In this document: piece after piece, positions 9,628-18,377 of the stretch | Position numbering within the stretch: the stretch's first letter is position 1 | Layout of the letters: every line of letters begins with the position of its first letter | NCBI RefSeq assembly: GCF_014610845.1 | Contig: NZ_JABTCG010000002.1 | Span: 310,001 to 374,000, forward strand | DNA: 64,000 bases | Source of the DNA: Maribacter arenosus | Lineage (GTDB): Bacteria > Bacteroidota > Bacteroidia > Flavobacteriales > Flavobacteriaceae | Direction of reading: 5' to 3' | The notes under the pieces: model-generated | Databases searched by the model: none | Seen by the model: the letters and a program-made list of their open reading frames with translations, nothing else | What the model was told of the DNA's origin: nothing | Program-made: the position numbers and the translations under genes

Positions 9628-10002
9628 ATGGAAAATTCAACATTACGTACTAGACTTAAAACGGAGATTGAGAATTTAATTTCCAAGAGTTGCGCCAACC
9701 AACAATCGACCAAAAAATATGAAACATTACATGTTGCGCTTTTGAAGAAATACTATAACGCAGCAGATGTATCCATTGATTATCACAGAAAAAGGGTGGC
9801 TATGGATATTGTAATTGATGACAAGTATTATCACCCTACCAAGGTGAATACCCGTATCCCAATATTACATGCGAATCTTTTGTTCAAAAACCTAAAGGAT
9901 TTTTTAAGGTCATGTATTGAAATGGATGCAAAAAGTATGGGGTTTTATGCGGGACTCTTACGCACATTCGCTAAAAAGGATGTGAAACTGACCGTTGTTT
10001 GA
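9628..10002 (+). CDS. Conserved-looking small cytoplasmic protein of unknown function
   Basis: 124 residues, no signal peptide or membrane segment, lysine-rich (MENSTLRTRLKTEIENLISK...). I do not recognise a domain. Support for it being real is the clean ATG, coding-like composition, an upstream TAnCTTTA-type box about 30 bp before the start, and a strong intrinsic terminator 27 bp after the stop, which together define a single-gene transcript. Confidence 0.75.
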   Translation: MENSTLRTRLKTEIENLISKSCANQQSTKKYETLHVALLKKYYNAADVSIDYHRKRVAMDIVIDDKYYHPTKVNTRIPILHANLLFKNLKDFLRSCIEMDAKSMGFYAGLLRTFAKKDVKLTVV

Positions 10003-10028
10003 TTCATTAATAATACATTTAAAATTAG

Positions 10029-10054
10029 AGGTGCCTACAAGGCACCTTTTTTTA
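10029..10054 (+). terminator. Rho-independent terminator
   Basis: Stem AGGTGCC (10029-10035) and GGCACCT (10041-10047) with a 5-nt loop, followed by a run of T. It ends the transcript of the 124-aa gene. Confidence 0.9.
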
Positions 10055-10139
10055 TTGTTGATTTAAGGCTTTTCTTAACAGCTTATTATCAATAAATTTA
10101 ATAGTTTAGCGCACCAAAAATCAACAAAACACAAGCGAA

Positions 10140-10838
10140 ATGAGAAAGATTGCCTTTGTGGTTCTATGTGCCACTAGTTTCATGGTCAATGCCCAATCAA
10201 ATGCCGAATTGCAAAAGCATTATGAAGCCTTTTACAAAGAAATGAGGATGCAGGCCGATGTAGATGGCATGATCAATGCACTGACCCATCTTAATGTACT
10301 TTCGCCTTCCAAAGCAAGAAAGGATACCCTTGCTTATATCTACACCAATAACAATCAACATATGCAGGCCCTGAATACCATAGGGATCGAAAAAAACGAA
10401 TCTGATTCCGACTTGGCCGTGCAAGTAAAGGCCATTTCCTTAAAGGCCATAAACCAACCCAAAAGGGCCTTGGAACAATTTGAGATTTTGAACAAACGTA
10501 CCCCAAATCCCTATTTGGCCTATGAATTGGCCGATTTAAAAATCCAGACCGGAGACCCACTTGGGGCTAGTACTAATATTGAATTTGGTATTGCCAATGC
10601 CACGGATGATATGAAATATGCTTTTTATGAAAGGCAGCAACCTTATGAAGCCTCATTGAAAGCCGCTTTCTTACATTTAAAAGCACTCACCACCTACAAT
10701 CAGGACAAAACCAAAATCGACGAGGCCATTGCACTGATCGATGAGGCTTTGAAAATTGATCCCAATTTTAATTTGGCAAGTTTAAGCAGGCAAGCTTTGG
10801 AAACCAGAAAAACACAACCCACCGAAGAAAAGAAATAA
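10140..10838 (+). CDS. Secreted TPR-like protein
   Basis: 232 residues. The signal peptide MRKIAFVVLCATSFMVNA ends before QSNAELQ. The mature part is helical with degenerate tetratricopeptide units, clearest near the C terminus (DEAIALIDEALKIDPNFNLASLSRQAL) and around QPKRALEQFEILNKRTPNPYLAYELADLKIQTGD. It is probably a periplasmic scaffold or adaptor; no partner is evident. A TAGTTTAG box about 35 bp upstream resembles the -7 consensus. Confidence 0.8.
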   Translation: MRKIAFVVLCATSFMVNAQSNAELQKHYEAFYKEMRMQADVDGMINALTHLNVLSPSKARKDTLAYIYTNNNQHMQALNTIGIEKNESDSDLAVQVKAISLKAINQPKRALEQFEILNKRTPNPYLAYELADLKIQTGDPLGASTNIEFGIANATDDMKYAFYERQQPYEASLKAAFLHLKALTTYNQDKTKIDEAIALIDEALKIDPNFNLASLSRQALETRKTQPTEEKK

Positions 10839-10946
10839 CGCAACCATTAGGTCTTTTATTGACATTTCATAGAGGTCTGGAGGTTTAGCAAAAAGAGTAG
10901 CACTGCTAGGTTAAAAAGGCGTGGATGTAGTTAGGATGGAAATGTT

Positions 10947-11444
10947 CTATTCTTCTTCTAAAATCAATTTGGCATCCAAGGTTTGGTTCACGACCCCATT
11001 GAACTTTTCACGGAGCAAATTATAAGCTACGATCATTTGATGCACCGAAGGTTCAGGATCCAAATAATAGATTAAGTCTCCCTTTACTTTTAGGACATAG
11101 GTCTTAAATACCTTTTGACGGCTTTTAACCTGGGGTATATCAAATTCTTTTGGATAACTTGAATCTTCTAGTAAATTTTGCTCCTCGATAATGTTATCTA
11201 TGGTTAGGCTCAAATCCTCCCTGTTGACCGCATTATAAATGGCATCAAAACTTATGTCCATGGCCAAAAATTCGGGCCATTCCCTTAAAATAGCATTAAC
11301 CTTGGGGTCTACGGGTATTTTTTTCGGCCACGTATCCGTAGTTATTTCATAGCGGGAAGCATCCTGGTCTGTCTCCTCCTTTACCGTTTCTTTGCAAGAA
11401 ACCGAAATGAAAAGCACTACCACGGTAATTAATAATTTATGCAT
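10947..11444 (-). CDS. Small lipoprotein of unknown function
   Basis: 165 residues from the ATG at 11444, which begins MHKLLITVVVLFISVSC and gives a lipobox Val-Ser-Cys before Lys. An ATG 15 bp upstream would add MYIRF before the signal peptide and is less likely. The mature part is acidic and helical with no domain I recognise. Predicted lipid-anchored in the envelope. It is divergent from tdh, sharing a 63-bp intergenic region. Confidence 0.78.
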   Translation of the reverse strand: MHKLLITVVVLFISVSCKETVKEETDQDASRYEITTDTWPKKIPVDPKVNAILREWPEFLAMDISFDAIYNAVNREDLSLTIDNIIEEQNLLEDSSYPKEFDIPQVKSRQKVFKTYVLKVKGDLIYYLDPEPSVHQMIVAYNLLREKFNGVVNQTLDAKLILEEE

Positions 11445-11507
11445 AAAGCGAATGTACAAATTTTAATAAAGGCTATATTTACCAAGTATTTTTTTAACTA
11501 GATTTTA

Positions 11508-12449
11508 ATGCAGAAATCCATCTTAATATTAGGGGCTTGTGGGCAGATTGGAACAGAACTTACTTATGCCCTTCGGGAAAAGTATGGAGACAATACCATA
11601 ATAGCAAGTGATATACGGGAAGGAAACGAAAGCTTAATGGACTCCGGACCTTTTGAGCTTTTGGATGCCACGGATTACAATGCCTTGGAAGAGGTGGTCG
11701 CGTATTATGAAATTAGCGAAGTTTACTTGATGGCCGCCATGTTAAGTGCAACCGCCGAAAAATTTCCTATGCGTGCATGGAACCTGAATATGAATTCACT
11801 TTTCAATGTATTGAACCTTGCCAAGGAGAAAAAGATAGATAAAGTTTTTTGGCCCTCTAGTATTGCTGTTTTTGGGTCAAATACCCCATCGGAAAATACC
11901 CCGCAAAATACCATAATGGAACCTAGTACGGTTTACGGTATTAGTAAACAATCGGGCGAAAGATGGTGCAATTATTATTTTAATAAATATGGTGTAGATG
12001 TCCGAAGCATCCGTTATCCAGGTCTTATAAGTTGGAAAACCATGCCAGGTGGTGGTACTACCGACTATGCCATCGAAATTTACCATAAGGCATTGACCTC
12101 GAAAACGTATACCTGCTTTTTGGAAAAAGACACAAAGCTTCCTATGATGTTCATGGATGATGCCATTAGGGCAACCCTCTTACTTATGGAAAGCGATTCT
12201 GAAGATATTAAAATTCGATCATCATATAACCTGGCGGCAATGAGTTTCAGTCCCGAAGAGATCGCCGATAGCATACAGTCTAGAATCCCCGATTTCAATA
12301 TTACCTACGACCCTGATTTTAGACAGGAAATTGCGGATTCATGGCCCAATAGTATAGATGACTCCCAAGCCCGTATTGATTGGGGATGGAAATCTGAATT
12401 TGATTTGGAAAAAACCACCGCCGAAATGTTGGATAATTTGGCCAAATAA
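11508..12449 (+). CDS. tdh: L-threonine 3-dehydrogenase, SDR type
   Basis: 313 residues, NAD-dependent extended SDR that oxidises L-threonine to 2-amino-3-ketobutyrate. Visible features are the N-terminal GACGQIGTELTYALR nucleotide motif, FWPSSIAVFG, the catalytic Tyr-x3-Lys in STVYGISKQSGERW, and RSIRYPGLISWKTMPGGGTTDYA. The whole chain closely follows the flavobacterial (F. frigidimaris-type) threonine dehydrogenase in length and order, which differs from the zinc-dependent MDR enzyme of E. coli. It is a single gene with no kbl partner beside it. Confidence 0.95.
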   Translation: MQKSILILGACGQIGTELTYALREKYGDNTIIASDIREGNESLMDSGPFELLDATDYNALEEVVAYYEISEVYLMAAMLSATAEKFPMRAWNLNMNSLFNVLNLAKEKKIDKVFWPSSIAVFGSNTPSENTPQNTIMEPSTVYGISKQSGERWCNYYFNKYGVDVRSIRYPGLISWKTMPGGGTTDYAIEIYHKALTSKTYTCFLEKDTKLPMMFMDDAIRATLLLMESDSEDIKIRSSYNLAAMSFSPEEIADSIQSRIPDFNITYDPDFRQEIADSWPNSIDDSQARIDWGWKSEFDLEKTTAEMLDNLAK

Positions 12450-12744
12450 CTTAAAAGTTACCTAAAAGTGTTTTGCCAAGGGTATTTCCATTTTCATAAT
12501 CTATCAACCTTTTTTCATAAGCCATTATTTCGGTAAATACCATATTTTATAATGCTATTTTTTCCAATGGCCTTCCTTTGATAATTTAAACAGATTTAGG
12601 TTGACCTTCTTTTAAGATATATTTAACAATATCAAATGGTTTTTAACTGGAAATCCTTGATTATTTATATAGCTTCTATATGAATAATTTAGTAACTTTC
12701 TTCTCTTTGGTTAATTAAAGGAAATAAACCCATATTCAAATTTT

Positions 12745-13380
12745 ATGGAAGATAAAAAACAAGGAGCGGACTCCAATTCCAAAAAAGGGATAAGCCGACG
12801 AAGTTTTATTCGAGGTGCAGGATTGTCTACCGCTGGAAGCGTATTGTTGACTACCAATGCATTTGCATTTGGATCGGAGGAAAAACTAACAGCCGGCAAA
12901 GAGTTTGGCCCAGGGGCAACGACCATTCAAATGAAAATCAATGGCATGGTCGAATCGCTAAGCGTGGAACCGAGAACAACATTGGCCGCTGCCTTAAGAG
13001 ACCATTTGGAACTTACAGGAACCAAGGTGGTCTGTGATCGGGGCTCCTGTTCGGCATGTACGGTCTATTTAGATGGGAAACCGGTGAATTCTTGTATGAT
13101 GTCGGTTTTTGATGTCGGTGACAAGGAAATTACGACCATTGAAGGTATTGCGAAGAATGGCGAATTGCATCCGGTACAAGAGGCTTTTATAGAGCACGAT
13201 GCATCCCAGTGTGGTTACTGCACACCGGGCATGGTCATGTCTTGTGTCCACTTGGTGGAAAACAATACCAACCCCACTCTAGACGATGTTAAAAACGCCA
13301 CACGGGGCAATCTTTGTAGATGTGGCACACATCCTCATGTATTTAAGGCAACATTAGCGGCAGCAAATAAAACCAATTAA
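12745..13380 (+). CDS. Periplasmic molybdoenzyme [2Fe-2S] subunit (PaoA-like), Tat substrate
   Basis: 211 residues. It starts with a twin-arginine signal (SRRSFIRGAGLS at about residues 16-27), then a plant-type [2Fe-2S] domain (CDRGSCSACTVYLDGKPVNSC) and a four-helix [2Fe-2S] domain (CGYCTPGMVMSC, NLCRCGTHPHV). This is the electron-transfer subunit of the xanthine oxidase family, of the exported aldehyde oxidoreductase or isoquinoline oxidoreductase kind. It begins a tightly packed operon (1 bp before the large subunit) and probably carries the folded complex through the Tat pore. Confidence 0.93.
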   Translation: MEDKKQGADSNSKKGISRRSFIRGAGLSTAGSVLLTTNAFAFGSEEKLTAGKEFGPGATTIQMKINGMVESLSVEPRTTLAAALRDHLELTGTKVVCDRGSCSACTVYLDGKPVNSCMMSVFDVGDKEITTIEGIAKNGELHPVQEAFIEHDASQCGYCTPGMVMSCVHLVENNTNPTLDDVKNATRGNLCRCGTHPHVFKATLAAANKTN

Positions 13381-13381
13381 G

Positions 13382-15727
13382 ATGGATACTAGAAAAGAAA
13401 AATTCCCATACGGTATTCCTGGACATAACTTAAGTGAAATAGAACGGGAAATTCCTATTGAAGAACCGCCAGTATGGCCTATCAACGATAAATTAAAAAT
13501 AATCGGAAAAAGGGTCAATAGAATCGATGCCGTTGATAAAGTAACAGGTAAGGCGAAGTACACCTCGGACATGAAATTGCCCGGTATGCTATATGCCAAG
13601 ATGTTGCGATCAAAGGTACCACATGCGGCCATCAAATCAATAGATATTAGTGAAGCCAAAAGTCTCGCTGGTGTTCATGCCATCTACCTTATAGAAAATA
13701 CCCAGAAAGAGGGAGAAGAAAAAAATAATGGCAAATTCCCAATGGTAAAATATGTGGGCCAGCCTTTGGGAGGTGTTGCTGCGGATAGCCTGGAAATTGC
13801 CAAAGATGCGATTTCCTTGATCAAGGTGAATTATGAAGAGAAACCTTTCGTCATAGATCTTGAAGCTGCCATGGAAATGGATGCACCTATCGTTTTTGAT
13901 GTACCTATAACACGTCAGGCCGATGGTGGGGATGTAGGTGAAGTACATGATGGCAGTAAAGGACAAGGTAATGTTAGGGGACCATCGACCAGTAGTTTCT
14001 TTGGGGGACCAAGAGGTGATTTGGAGCAAGGTTTCAATGAAGCGGATATTATCGTGGAAAAAACATACAGAACCCAAGTACAGACACACATGCCGTTGGA
14101 GACCCATGGCGTCGTTGTTGACTGGAGACCTGATATGATGATGGTTTATGCCTCTACTCAAAATACCAATGCCGTCAGAAATGAGATGGCTAGTATCTTC
14201 GGCTTGCCAAAGAGTAAAGTCCGGGTTGTATGTGATTTCATGGGTGGCGGATTTGGTGCCAAGCATAGTGCAGGCAGTTTCGGCCCAATGGCAGCTAATC
14301 TTTCCAAAAAAACAGGGAGACCCGTATGGTTAATGATGGATCGGCAAGAAGAACATATTGCAGAAGGGAACCGTCCAAATTCCATTCAGTACTTAAAAAT
14401 AGGAGCTAAGAAAAATGGTACCCTGACCGCCATTCAACAACGTTCCCACGGAACCGCAGGAGTGGGACTAGGTGCCGGGGTGGGACGTATTGCCCAAGTC
14501 CTTTATCCCTGTCCTAATTTTGCAACTGAACAATACGATGTATTGACCAATGCAGGGCCTGGCGCGGCTTGGCGTGCACCTGGTAATGTTCAGGGCGCTT
14601 TTGGACTGGAACAGGCTATTGATGAAATGGCAGAAAAACTAAATATGGACCCGCTAAAATATCGAGACCTTATTGATAAAAGTGAGGTGCGTAAAATAGA
14701 ACGCCAACGTGGAGCGAAACTTTTCAATTGGTCACGACGTCAACCTGCCGGTAGTGGCAAAGGTTTGGTAAAGAAAGGTCTTGGAGTAGGCCAATCCACT
14801 TGGCCGCGATTCGTTACTTTGGATTCTTCGGTAGAAGTCAAGATCCATAACGATGGTGGCGTTGAAATACGATCTAGCGTCCAGGATATAGGAACAGGAA
14901 CAAAAACCATTCTTGCACAAGTGGTCGCTGAGGAATTAGGACTACAGGTAAACGATATTACCGTCAATATAGGGGATACTTTTTTCCCAGTAGGACCAGG
15001 TTCGGGAGGAAGTGTCGTTACGGGCTCCATTACCCCTCCTACCCGTAATGCAGCCTTTGAAGCGAAAACTGCTTTATTGAAGTTGGTTGCAAAAAAATGG
15101 GAAACCGATTCATCCGAATTGTTCATTGAAAATGGTCAAGTAGGGAGTAAAAAGGATGCCAATCTAAAAATGCCCTTTAAAGAGGCGACCAAACTCATGC
15201 GGACTAGCCAAATTAGTAAAATCGCAAGCCGATCAGATGATTATGGCGGCTTTCAACAGCCTTGGGGTCTCGCCTACGGCGATTTGGGCTCGGTGCAATT
15301 TGCGGAGGTAAGTGTAAATACCGATACGGGATTTGTAAAAGTAGATAAAATAGTCGCCGCCCATAGTTGCGGCAGACCACTCAATATTGGTCAATTGGAA
15401 AGCCAGATCAATGGGGGTGTCATACAAGGTATTTCTTACGCCCTATATGAAAATAGGATAATGGACACAGGAACGGGCCATATGATGAATGCCAATGTTG
15501 ATCAATACAAGGTGCCATATTCTATGGAAATTCCTGAGATTGAAACCCTCATTGTGGAAGAATATTCCGCATTATCCTCCACTGATGCCTATGGCATTGG
15601 GGAACCTGCAAATATTGCAACGGCAGCTGCCGTTGCCAATGCAGTTTATAACGCTATCGGGGTAAGGTTGCATGAAATACCCATTACGCCATCAAGTATA
15701 CTCAAAGCATTGAATAAAGTCTCTTAA
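13382..15727 (+). CDS. Molybdopterin-binding catalytic subunit (PaoC-like)
   Basis: 781 residues, the catalytic subunit of a xanthine-oxidase-family hydroxylase. Its hammerhead domain begins IDAVDKVTGKAKYTSDMKLPGMLYAK. Cofactor loops include GGGFGAKH and PGAAWRAPGNVQ, and the catalytic base is expected at Glu741 in AYGIGEPANIATAAAVANAV. It has no signal of its own, so export by hitchhiking on the Tat-bearing small subunit is expected. The substrate (aromatic aldehyde, N-heterocycle or other) cannot be set from sequence. No molybdenum cofactor chaperone gene is in the visible operon. Confidence 0.93.
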   Translation: MDTRKEKFPYGIPGHNLSEIEREIPIEEPPVWPINDKLKIIGKRVNRIDAVDKVTGKAKYTSDMKLPGMLYAKMLRSKVPHAAIKSIDISEAKSLAGVHAIYLIENTQKEGEEKNNGKFPMVKYVGQPLGGVAADSLEIAKDAISLIKVNYEEKPFVIDLEAAMEMDAPIVFDVPITRQADGGDVGEVHDGSKGQGNVRGPSTSSFFGGPRGDLEQGFNEADIIVEKTYRTQVQTHMPLETHGVVVDWRPDMMMVYASTQNTNAVRNEMASIFGLPKSKVRVVCDFMGGGFGAKHSAGSFGPMAANLSKKTGRPVWLMMDRQEEHIAEGNRPNSIQYLKIGAKKNGTLTAIQQRSHGTAGVGLGAGVGRIAQVLYPCPNFATEQYDVLTNAGPGAAWRAPGNVQGAFGLEQAIDEMAEKLNMDPLKYRDLIDKSEVRKIERQRGAKLFNWSRRQPAGSGKGLVKKGLGVGQSTWPRFVTLDSSVEVKIHNDGGVEIRSSVQDIGTGTKTILAQVVAEELGLQVNDITVNIGDTFFPVGPGSGGSVVTGSITPPTRNAAFEAKTALLKLVAKKWETDSSELFIENGQVGSKKDANLKMPFKEATKLMRTSQISKIASRSDDYGGFQQPWGLAYGDLGSVQFAEVSVNTDTGFVKVDKIVAAHSCGRPLNIGQLESQINGGVIQGISYALYENRIMDTGTGHMMNANVDQYKVPYSMEIPEIETLIVEEYSALSSTDAYGIGEPANIATAAAVANAVYNAIGVRLHEIPITPSSILKALNKVS

Positions 15728-15737
15728 ATACTAAGAC

Positions 15738-16754
15738 ATGAATAAATTTAGTTGGTACGAAGCCACATCCATTGAAGATGCCCTTCAACAAGTAAACAAA
15801 ACAGTATCCGAAGAGCTGTATCAGTCTACCAATAATGCAGCAGTTTTTAAATCAGGAGGTATTGATGTTTTTGACTGGGTAAAGGAAGGCCTGATCAATC
15901 CACAAAAAATCATCAATATTCGCAATATACCCGGTCTTGACGTTATCAGTTATGACGCTAAGGATGGTTTGCGTATAGGTTCCAATGTAACCTTGGCCGA
16001 AATGGCATCGAATTCCGATATAAAAAATCATTATTTGGCACTACATCAAGCGATAAACCATGCAGCCACACCACAATTGCGCAATATGTCCACCTTGGGT
16101 GGCAATATCGCCCAACGTAACCGTTGCTGGTATTTCCGTTCTGCAGACCATCAATGCTTCCGGAAGTCAGGAGATCGATGCTTTGCACGTCACTCCGAAA
16201 CAGGTGAAAATGAGAATCACGCCATTATTGACAATGGCTCTTGTGTAAGTTTACATGCTTCCTCCATATCGACAGCACTTATGGCTTTTAATGCCAGTGT
16301 CGTTATCGTCAATAGTAAAGGAGAAAAGAAAAAGGTTTTAATGGATGACTTCTTTGTTTCCGCAGGACAGGATATTGCTATGGAAACCATCCTCCAAGCT
16401 AAGGAAATTATTACCGAAATAGTCCTCCCCGCACCCTCAAAGAATACGAAAAGCTATTATATAAAACAGGTGGCGCGTGAATCTTATGACTGGTCTCTCG
16501 GGGATGTGGCCGTAGTTATAGAAACTTCTGGGGATACCTGTAAATCTGCAAGTATCGTTCTAGGGGCGGCCGCCCCGGTACCATATCGTTCTGTTCAGGC
16601 CCAGCAGGCTATGGAAAAAAAGTCGATCAATAATACCAATGCTATGGCTGCAGCTGAGGCAGCCATGTCTGTTGCACGCCCACTTTCGAAAAATGGGTAT
16701 AAGGTGCCCTTATTTAAATCTATTATTAGCGAAGCTATTTTAAAAATTACATAA
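15738..16754 (+). CDS. FAD-binding subunit with extra iron-sulfur segment (PaoB-like)
   Basis: 338 residues. The FAD domain signature is ATPQLRNMSTLGGNIAQRNRC, and the C terminus carries the CO-dehydrogenase-flavoprotein-type domain (YDWSLGDVAVVIE, LGAAAPVPYR). Between the two FAD motifs lies an insert with four cysteines (RNRC, HQC, DRC, GSC) like the one that holds an additional [4Fe-4S] cluster in E. coli PaoB and in 4-hydroxybenzoyl-CoA reductase. It follows the large subunit by 10 bp and completes the three-subunit enzyme. Confidence 0.93.
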   Translation: MNKFSWYEATSIEDALQQVNKTVSEELYQSTNNAAVFKSGGIDVFDWVKEGLINPQKIINIRNIPGLDVISYDAKDGLRIGSNVTLAEMASNSDIKNHYLALHQAINHAATPQLRNMSTLGGNIAQRNRCWYFRSADHQCFRKSGDRCFARHSETGENENHAIIDNGSCVSLHASSISTALMAFNASVVIVNSKGEKKKVLMDDFFVSAGQDIAMETILQAKEIITEIVLPAPSKNTKSYYIKQVARESYDWSLGDVAVVIETSGDTCKSASIVLGAAAPVPYRSVQAQQAMEKKSINNTNAMAAAEAAMSVARPLSKNGYKVPLFKSIISEAILKIT

Positions 16755-16756
16755 AG

Positions 16757-16990
16757 ATGGGAGAAAATAAACCAAGTAAACTTGGGATCTGCAAATTCCT
16801 TCGAGCTCGAAACCCATATGGCATGATGGAAGGAGGCGATCAACCTTGGCTTCTACTCGATGATGCGAACACGATATGCTGGTGCATTTCATCTGCAGGA
16901 GGGGCAGGGCCTGACAGTGGTTTAGTATCTCCCATGAACTGCACGAAAGGACGCAGTTGTTACGTCCCTGCGGATGCAGATGACCTATAG
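16757..16990 (+). CDS. Small cysteine-containing protein ending the molybdoenzyme operon
   Basis: 77 residues, five cysteines (CKFL near the start, TICWC, MNC, RSC), no signal peptide. The ATG lies 2 bp after the FAD-subunit stop, so it is almost certainly translated with the operon. I do not know a named family. The length, cysteines and position suggest a chaperone, insertion factor or extra redox or metal-binding component for the PaoABC-like enzyme, but this is inference from context only. No overlapping alternative gene is present. Confidence 0.65.
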   Translation: MGENKPSKLGICKFLRARNPYGMMEGGDQPWLLLDDANTICWCISSAGGAGPDSGLVSPMNCTKGRSCYVPADADDL

Positions 16991-17076
16991 ATAATCACTT
17001 TTAACGCGATTTCGGCTAGAATTAATTCCTAATCTTAGAATACTTGATAAGATAAAACACCAAAAACACCCTTTCC

Positions 17077-17394
17077 TTAGTCATCATCGTCATCGTCATT
17101 CCCATCCTCTGGTAAATCAGGATCAGGAACGGCTTCTGGATCGTCATCGTCATAATCCTCATAGTCATCCTCATCATAATTTTCCATGGTATACTCTAAT
17201 TTCGCACTGATCTTGACCAAATATTTGGTATCATCAGTCAAAACTTCGACCGCCTCTACACGTTCACCGTTGGCATTTCTAAATGAAATGATATTACGAT
17301 CATCGTAACCATCAGGATACCTTTCGACCAAAAGTTTTAGAACTTCCGGTGTAAGTTTTTTGAAATCTACTATAACTCTTTTAAGATTATCCAT
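17077..17394 (-). CDS. Acidic-tailed small protein of the polyamine operon
   Basis: 105 residues. The first 70 form a small globular domain (MDNLKRVIVDFKKLTPEVLKLLVERYPDG...). The rest is a very acidic tail ending in six aspartates. Function unknown. The start lies 2 bp after the deoxyhypusine-synthase-like gene, so it is the last gene of the speA-speB operon. The polyanionic tail could bind polyamines or nucleic-acid-binding proteins, but that is speculation. Confidence 0.75.
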   Translation of the reverse strand: MDNLKRVIVDFKKLTPEVLKLLVERYPDGYDDRNIISFRNANGERVEAVEVLTDDTKYLVKISAKLEYTMENYDEDDYEDYDDDDPEAVPDPDLPEDGNDDDDDD

Positions 17395-17396
17395 AA

Positions 17397-18377
17397 TTAC
17401 ATGTCTAAAAGATACGCAAAAATTAATGGCGCCACAATGGTCGCGTCACTTTCTATAATATATTTGGGGGTATCCATATCGAGTTTACCCCAAGTAATCT
17501 TTTCGTTCGGTACCGCTCCCGAATAGGACCCATAACTTGTGGTCGAATCGCTTATTTGACAAAAATAACTCCAAAAAGGGGTATCTGTCCGCTCCATATC
17601 CTGATACAGCATTGGTACCACACAAATTGGGAAATCGCCCGCAATACCACCTCCTATTTGAAAGAAACCGATTCCTTTCTTCGAATTATCAGTATACCAA
17701 TCCGCTAAAAAAGTCATGTACTCTATACCTGACTTCATAGTACTGGCTTTAAGTTCCCCTTTTAACACATACGAGGCGAAAATATTGCCCATAGTGCTAT
17801 CTTCCCAACCTGGACAGATAATCGGCAGGTTTAGTTCAGCTGCAGCATACATCCAGGAATCTTTCAAATCTATTTCATAATAGTCCTCCAATACCCCGGA
17901 AAGCAACATTTTATACATGAATTCATGGGGAAAATAACGTTCGCCTTTATCCTCGGCATCTTTCCAAAGTCTAAAGATATGACCTTGCAACCTTCGGAAC
18001 GCCTCTTCCTCAGGAATACAAGTATCGGTTACCCTATTGAGTCCCTTCTCCAATAAATCCCATTCATCCTGTGCAGTCAAGTCGCGATAATTAGGCACAC
18101 GTTTATAATGGGAATGTGCAACCAAGTTCATAATGTCCTCTTCCAAATTGGCACCGGTACAGGAAACTATATGTACCTTATCTTGCCTTATGATTTCGGC
18201 GAAAATCTTACCTAACTCCGCAGTGCTCATGGCCCCGGCCAATGACACCAACATCTTGGAACCCTTTTTTAATTGGTCTTCATAACCCTTGGCCGCATCG
18301 ACCAATGCCGCCGCATTAAAGTGCAAATAGTATTTCTCGATAAAATCTGAAATGGCTCCTTTAGTCTTCGTCATCAT
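17397..18377 (-). CDS. Deoxyhypusine-synthase-like NAD-dependent aminobutyl transferase
   Basis: 326 residues of the deoxyhypusine synthase family. Bacteria lack eIF5A, and characterised bacterial members act on polyamines, for example as homospermidine synthases. The active-site lysine that forms the imine intermediate is conserved as Lys298 in ITWGKLDMD, followed by SDATIVAPLIFAYL. NAD-site elements include GSKMLVSLAGAMSTAELG and SCTGANLEED. The ATG overlaps the end of the agmatinase gene by 17 bp. The upstream enzymes make putrescine, so conversion of putrescine to homospermidine or a related product is the simplest role. Confidence 0.88.
   Translation of the reverse strand: MMTKTKGAISDFIEKYYLHFNAAALVDAAKGYEDQLKKGSKMLVSLAGAMSTAELGKIFAEIIRQDKVHIVSCTGANLEEDIMNLVAHSHYKRVPNYRDLTAQDEWDLLEKGLNRVTDTCIPEEEAFRRLQGHIFRLWKDAEDKGERYFPHEFMYKMLLSGVLEDYYEIDLKDSWMYAAAELNLPIICPGWEDSTMGNIFASYVLKGELKASTMKSGIEYMTFLADWYTDNSKKGIGFFQIGGGIAGDFPICVVPMLYQDMERTDTPFWSYFCQISDSTTSYGSYSGAVPNEKITWGKLDMDTPKYIIESDATIVAPLIFAYLLDM

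Noticed and set aside
13637-14266. 209-codon ORF on the reverse strand inside the molybdopterin subunit gene
   Set aside because: Fully antisense to a clear catalytic subunit, no domain, composition of a shadow frame.
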